Part shown: positions 63,325 to 64,000 of the stretch, one piece after another
Layout of the letters: the number at the start of each line of letters is the position of its first letter
Numbering within the stretch: the first letter of the stretch is position 1
Source: Hydractinia symbiolongicarpus
Taxonomy: Eukaryota > Cnidaria > Hydrozoa > Anthoathecata > Hydractiniidae
DNA length: 64,000 nucleotides
Reading direction: 5' to 3'
NCBI RefSeq assembly: GCF_029227915.1
Contig: NC_079882.1
Coordinates: forward strand, 6,820,001-6,884,000
Made by a program: the position numbers and the translations under genes
Notes under the pieces: generated by a model
Database searches by the model: none
Told to the model about the DNA's origin: nothing
Seen by the model: only the letters and a program-made list of their open reading frames with translations

Positions 63325-63384
63325 ATGGCGTTCATACGCCACCTCCGCCTTCGTCAGCGCTCTTTTAGCGTCAAGCAGGTAGGA
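63325..63384 (-). CDS. Isolated 60-nt exon of a gene off the right edge
   Basis: The minus strand reads CTCTTCCACAG, then 20 codons (SYLLDAKRALTKAEVAYERH), then GTAAGT. The exon is far richer in GC than its surroundings. The 3' acceptor is good and the donor is close to consensus. The peptide is a charged amphipathic helix. The next downstream exon was not found in this window. The gene's 5' part would lie to the right of the window, or this could be a stranded pseudo-exon. Confidence 0.45.
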
Positions 63385-63893
63385 CTGTGGAAGAGCTTGA
63401 AAAATTGATGAAGAAGTACTACATAGCCACCATCAATCATACCCAAAAGGTGCAAGATTTTTAACATACGCAAAAAAAAGAGAGCGAGGTTACGTTCTGC
63501 TTTGAATCTTTGGCCTCTAAGCACTTTACATAAGCATTATTGAAGCTGAGTAAGTCCAGCTTGCATTAAACCTCCTCAGACGTGCAAGACGGTAAATAAT
63601 GATTTATGTAATTATCAAAACATGCGCGGTGAATAGACAAACGCGTGTTCAAATTCGGAAGCAAAAATACTGGTCGTTATTAGGAGATCGACAGGACTTA
63701 GGACGTACAGATTTAGGATAAAAAAAATAGGATATTAACTTTTGTTGTCAAATAAAATAGGCCTATAAAAAGCTGTGTTATTTATTTATTTATTTCTTAT
63801 AGTCTGTTTGCTTTTGTTATAAGTTTGTTTAGGCATAACGGTGACACTGACATAACAAGAAATCAAAGTTTGCTTTTAAAACACTATGTTGTG
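63385..63893. other. Non-coding stretch near the right edge
   Basis: No exon recognised. A (TTTA)n run lies at about 63779-63795. Confidence 0.4.
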
Positions 63894-63972
63894 CACCCCC
63901 GTCCCCAGGTTTTTTTGCCTTTTTGTTATGAGAGATCATATAAAAAAGGCAAAAAACCTGGAGATGAGGGTG
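63894..63972. mobile_element. Hairpin MITE with CACCCCCGTCCCCAGG ends
   Basis: The left arm CACCCCCGTCCCCAGGTT and right arm AACCTGGAGATGAGGGTG are inverted copies with a few mismatches. Inner TTTGCCTTTTT and AAAAAAGGCAAA also pair. Total is about 79 bp. It belongs to the same family as 62325-62423. Confidence 0.75.
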
Positions 63973-64000
63973 ACTATGCAGTGTACTCTTTGAGTTATTT

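Noticed and set aside
1-64000. A CRISPR array, operon or prokaryote-type defence locus
   Set aside because: The window is intron-rich animal DNA; the tandem arrays have no spacer structure and no prokaryotic gene organisation is present.

Overview
The window is AT-rich animal DNA. Genes are split by short introns with standard GT..AG ends, intergenic spaces are long, and many small DNA-transposon relics are present. Domain content (an OTUD4-type deubiquitinase, a FANCE-like Fanconi factor, an ARHGEF17-type RhoGEF, PH-domain adaptors) is metazoan. The compact introns, base composition and hairpin MITEs suggest an early-branching animal, most likely a cnidarian. The species assignment is inference.

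Layout. Positions 1-11.6 kb hold no convincing gene. They contain a zone of diverged repeats (about 3.0-5.3 kb), a 3-kb minisatellite built of 78/88-bp units (5.4-8.45 kb), and a 1.1-kb element with long inverted arms (9.24-10.32 kb). An OTUD4-like gene of eleven coding exons (+ strand, 11.64-17.54 kb, 1066 aa by my splicing) follows, then tandem and hairpin repeats (17.7-20 kb). Two tandem paralogous PH-domain adaptor genes lie on the minus strand (20.3-21.9 and 23.2-24.6 kb). Next is a minus-strand zinc-ribbon gene I cannot name firmly (25.5 to about 28.9 kb), with a tRNA-derived SINE in one intron. A single-exon FANCE-like gene is on the plus strand (32.7-34.2 kb). DNA-transposon relics follow, including a decayed Harbinger-type transposase (about 37.0-37.8 kb). 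A large ARHGEF17-like gene on the minus strand (39.8-56.2 kb) has sixteen coding exons plus an optional 9-nt microexon, and encodes 2366 aa. The last 8 kb is gene-poor, with three hairpin elements and one GC-rich exon (63.3 kb) of a gene that probably continues to the right.

The genes look like unrelated neighbours rather than one pathway: ubiquitin editing, membrane-linked signalling, an RNA- or DNA-associated zinc-ribbon protein, interstrand-crosslink repair and Rho/actin signalling. All three main multi-exon models (OTUD4, the PH pair, ARHGEF17) keep frame across every junction. I checked this codon by codon, and it is the main support for the coordinates. I see no novel defence-like or operon-like system. 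The freshest material is the tandem PH adaptor pair with shared short tail motifs, the unidentified zinc-ribbon gene, and the repeat architecture on the left.
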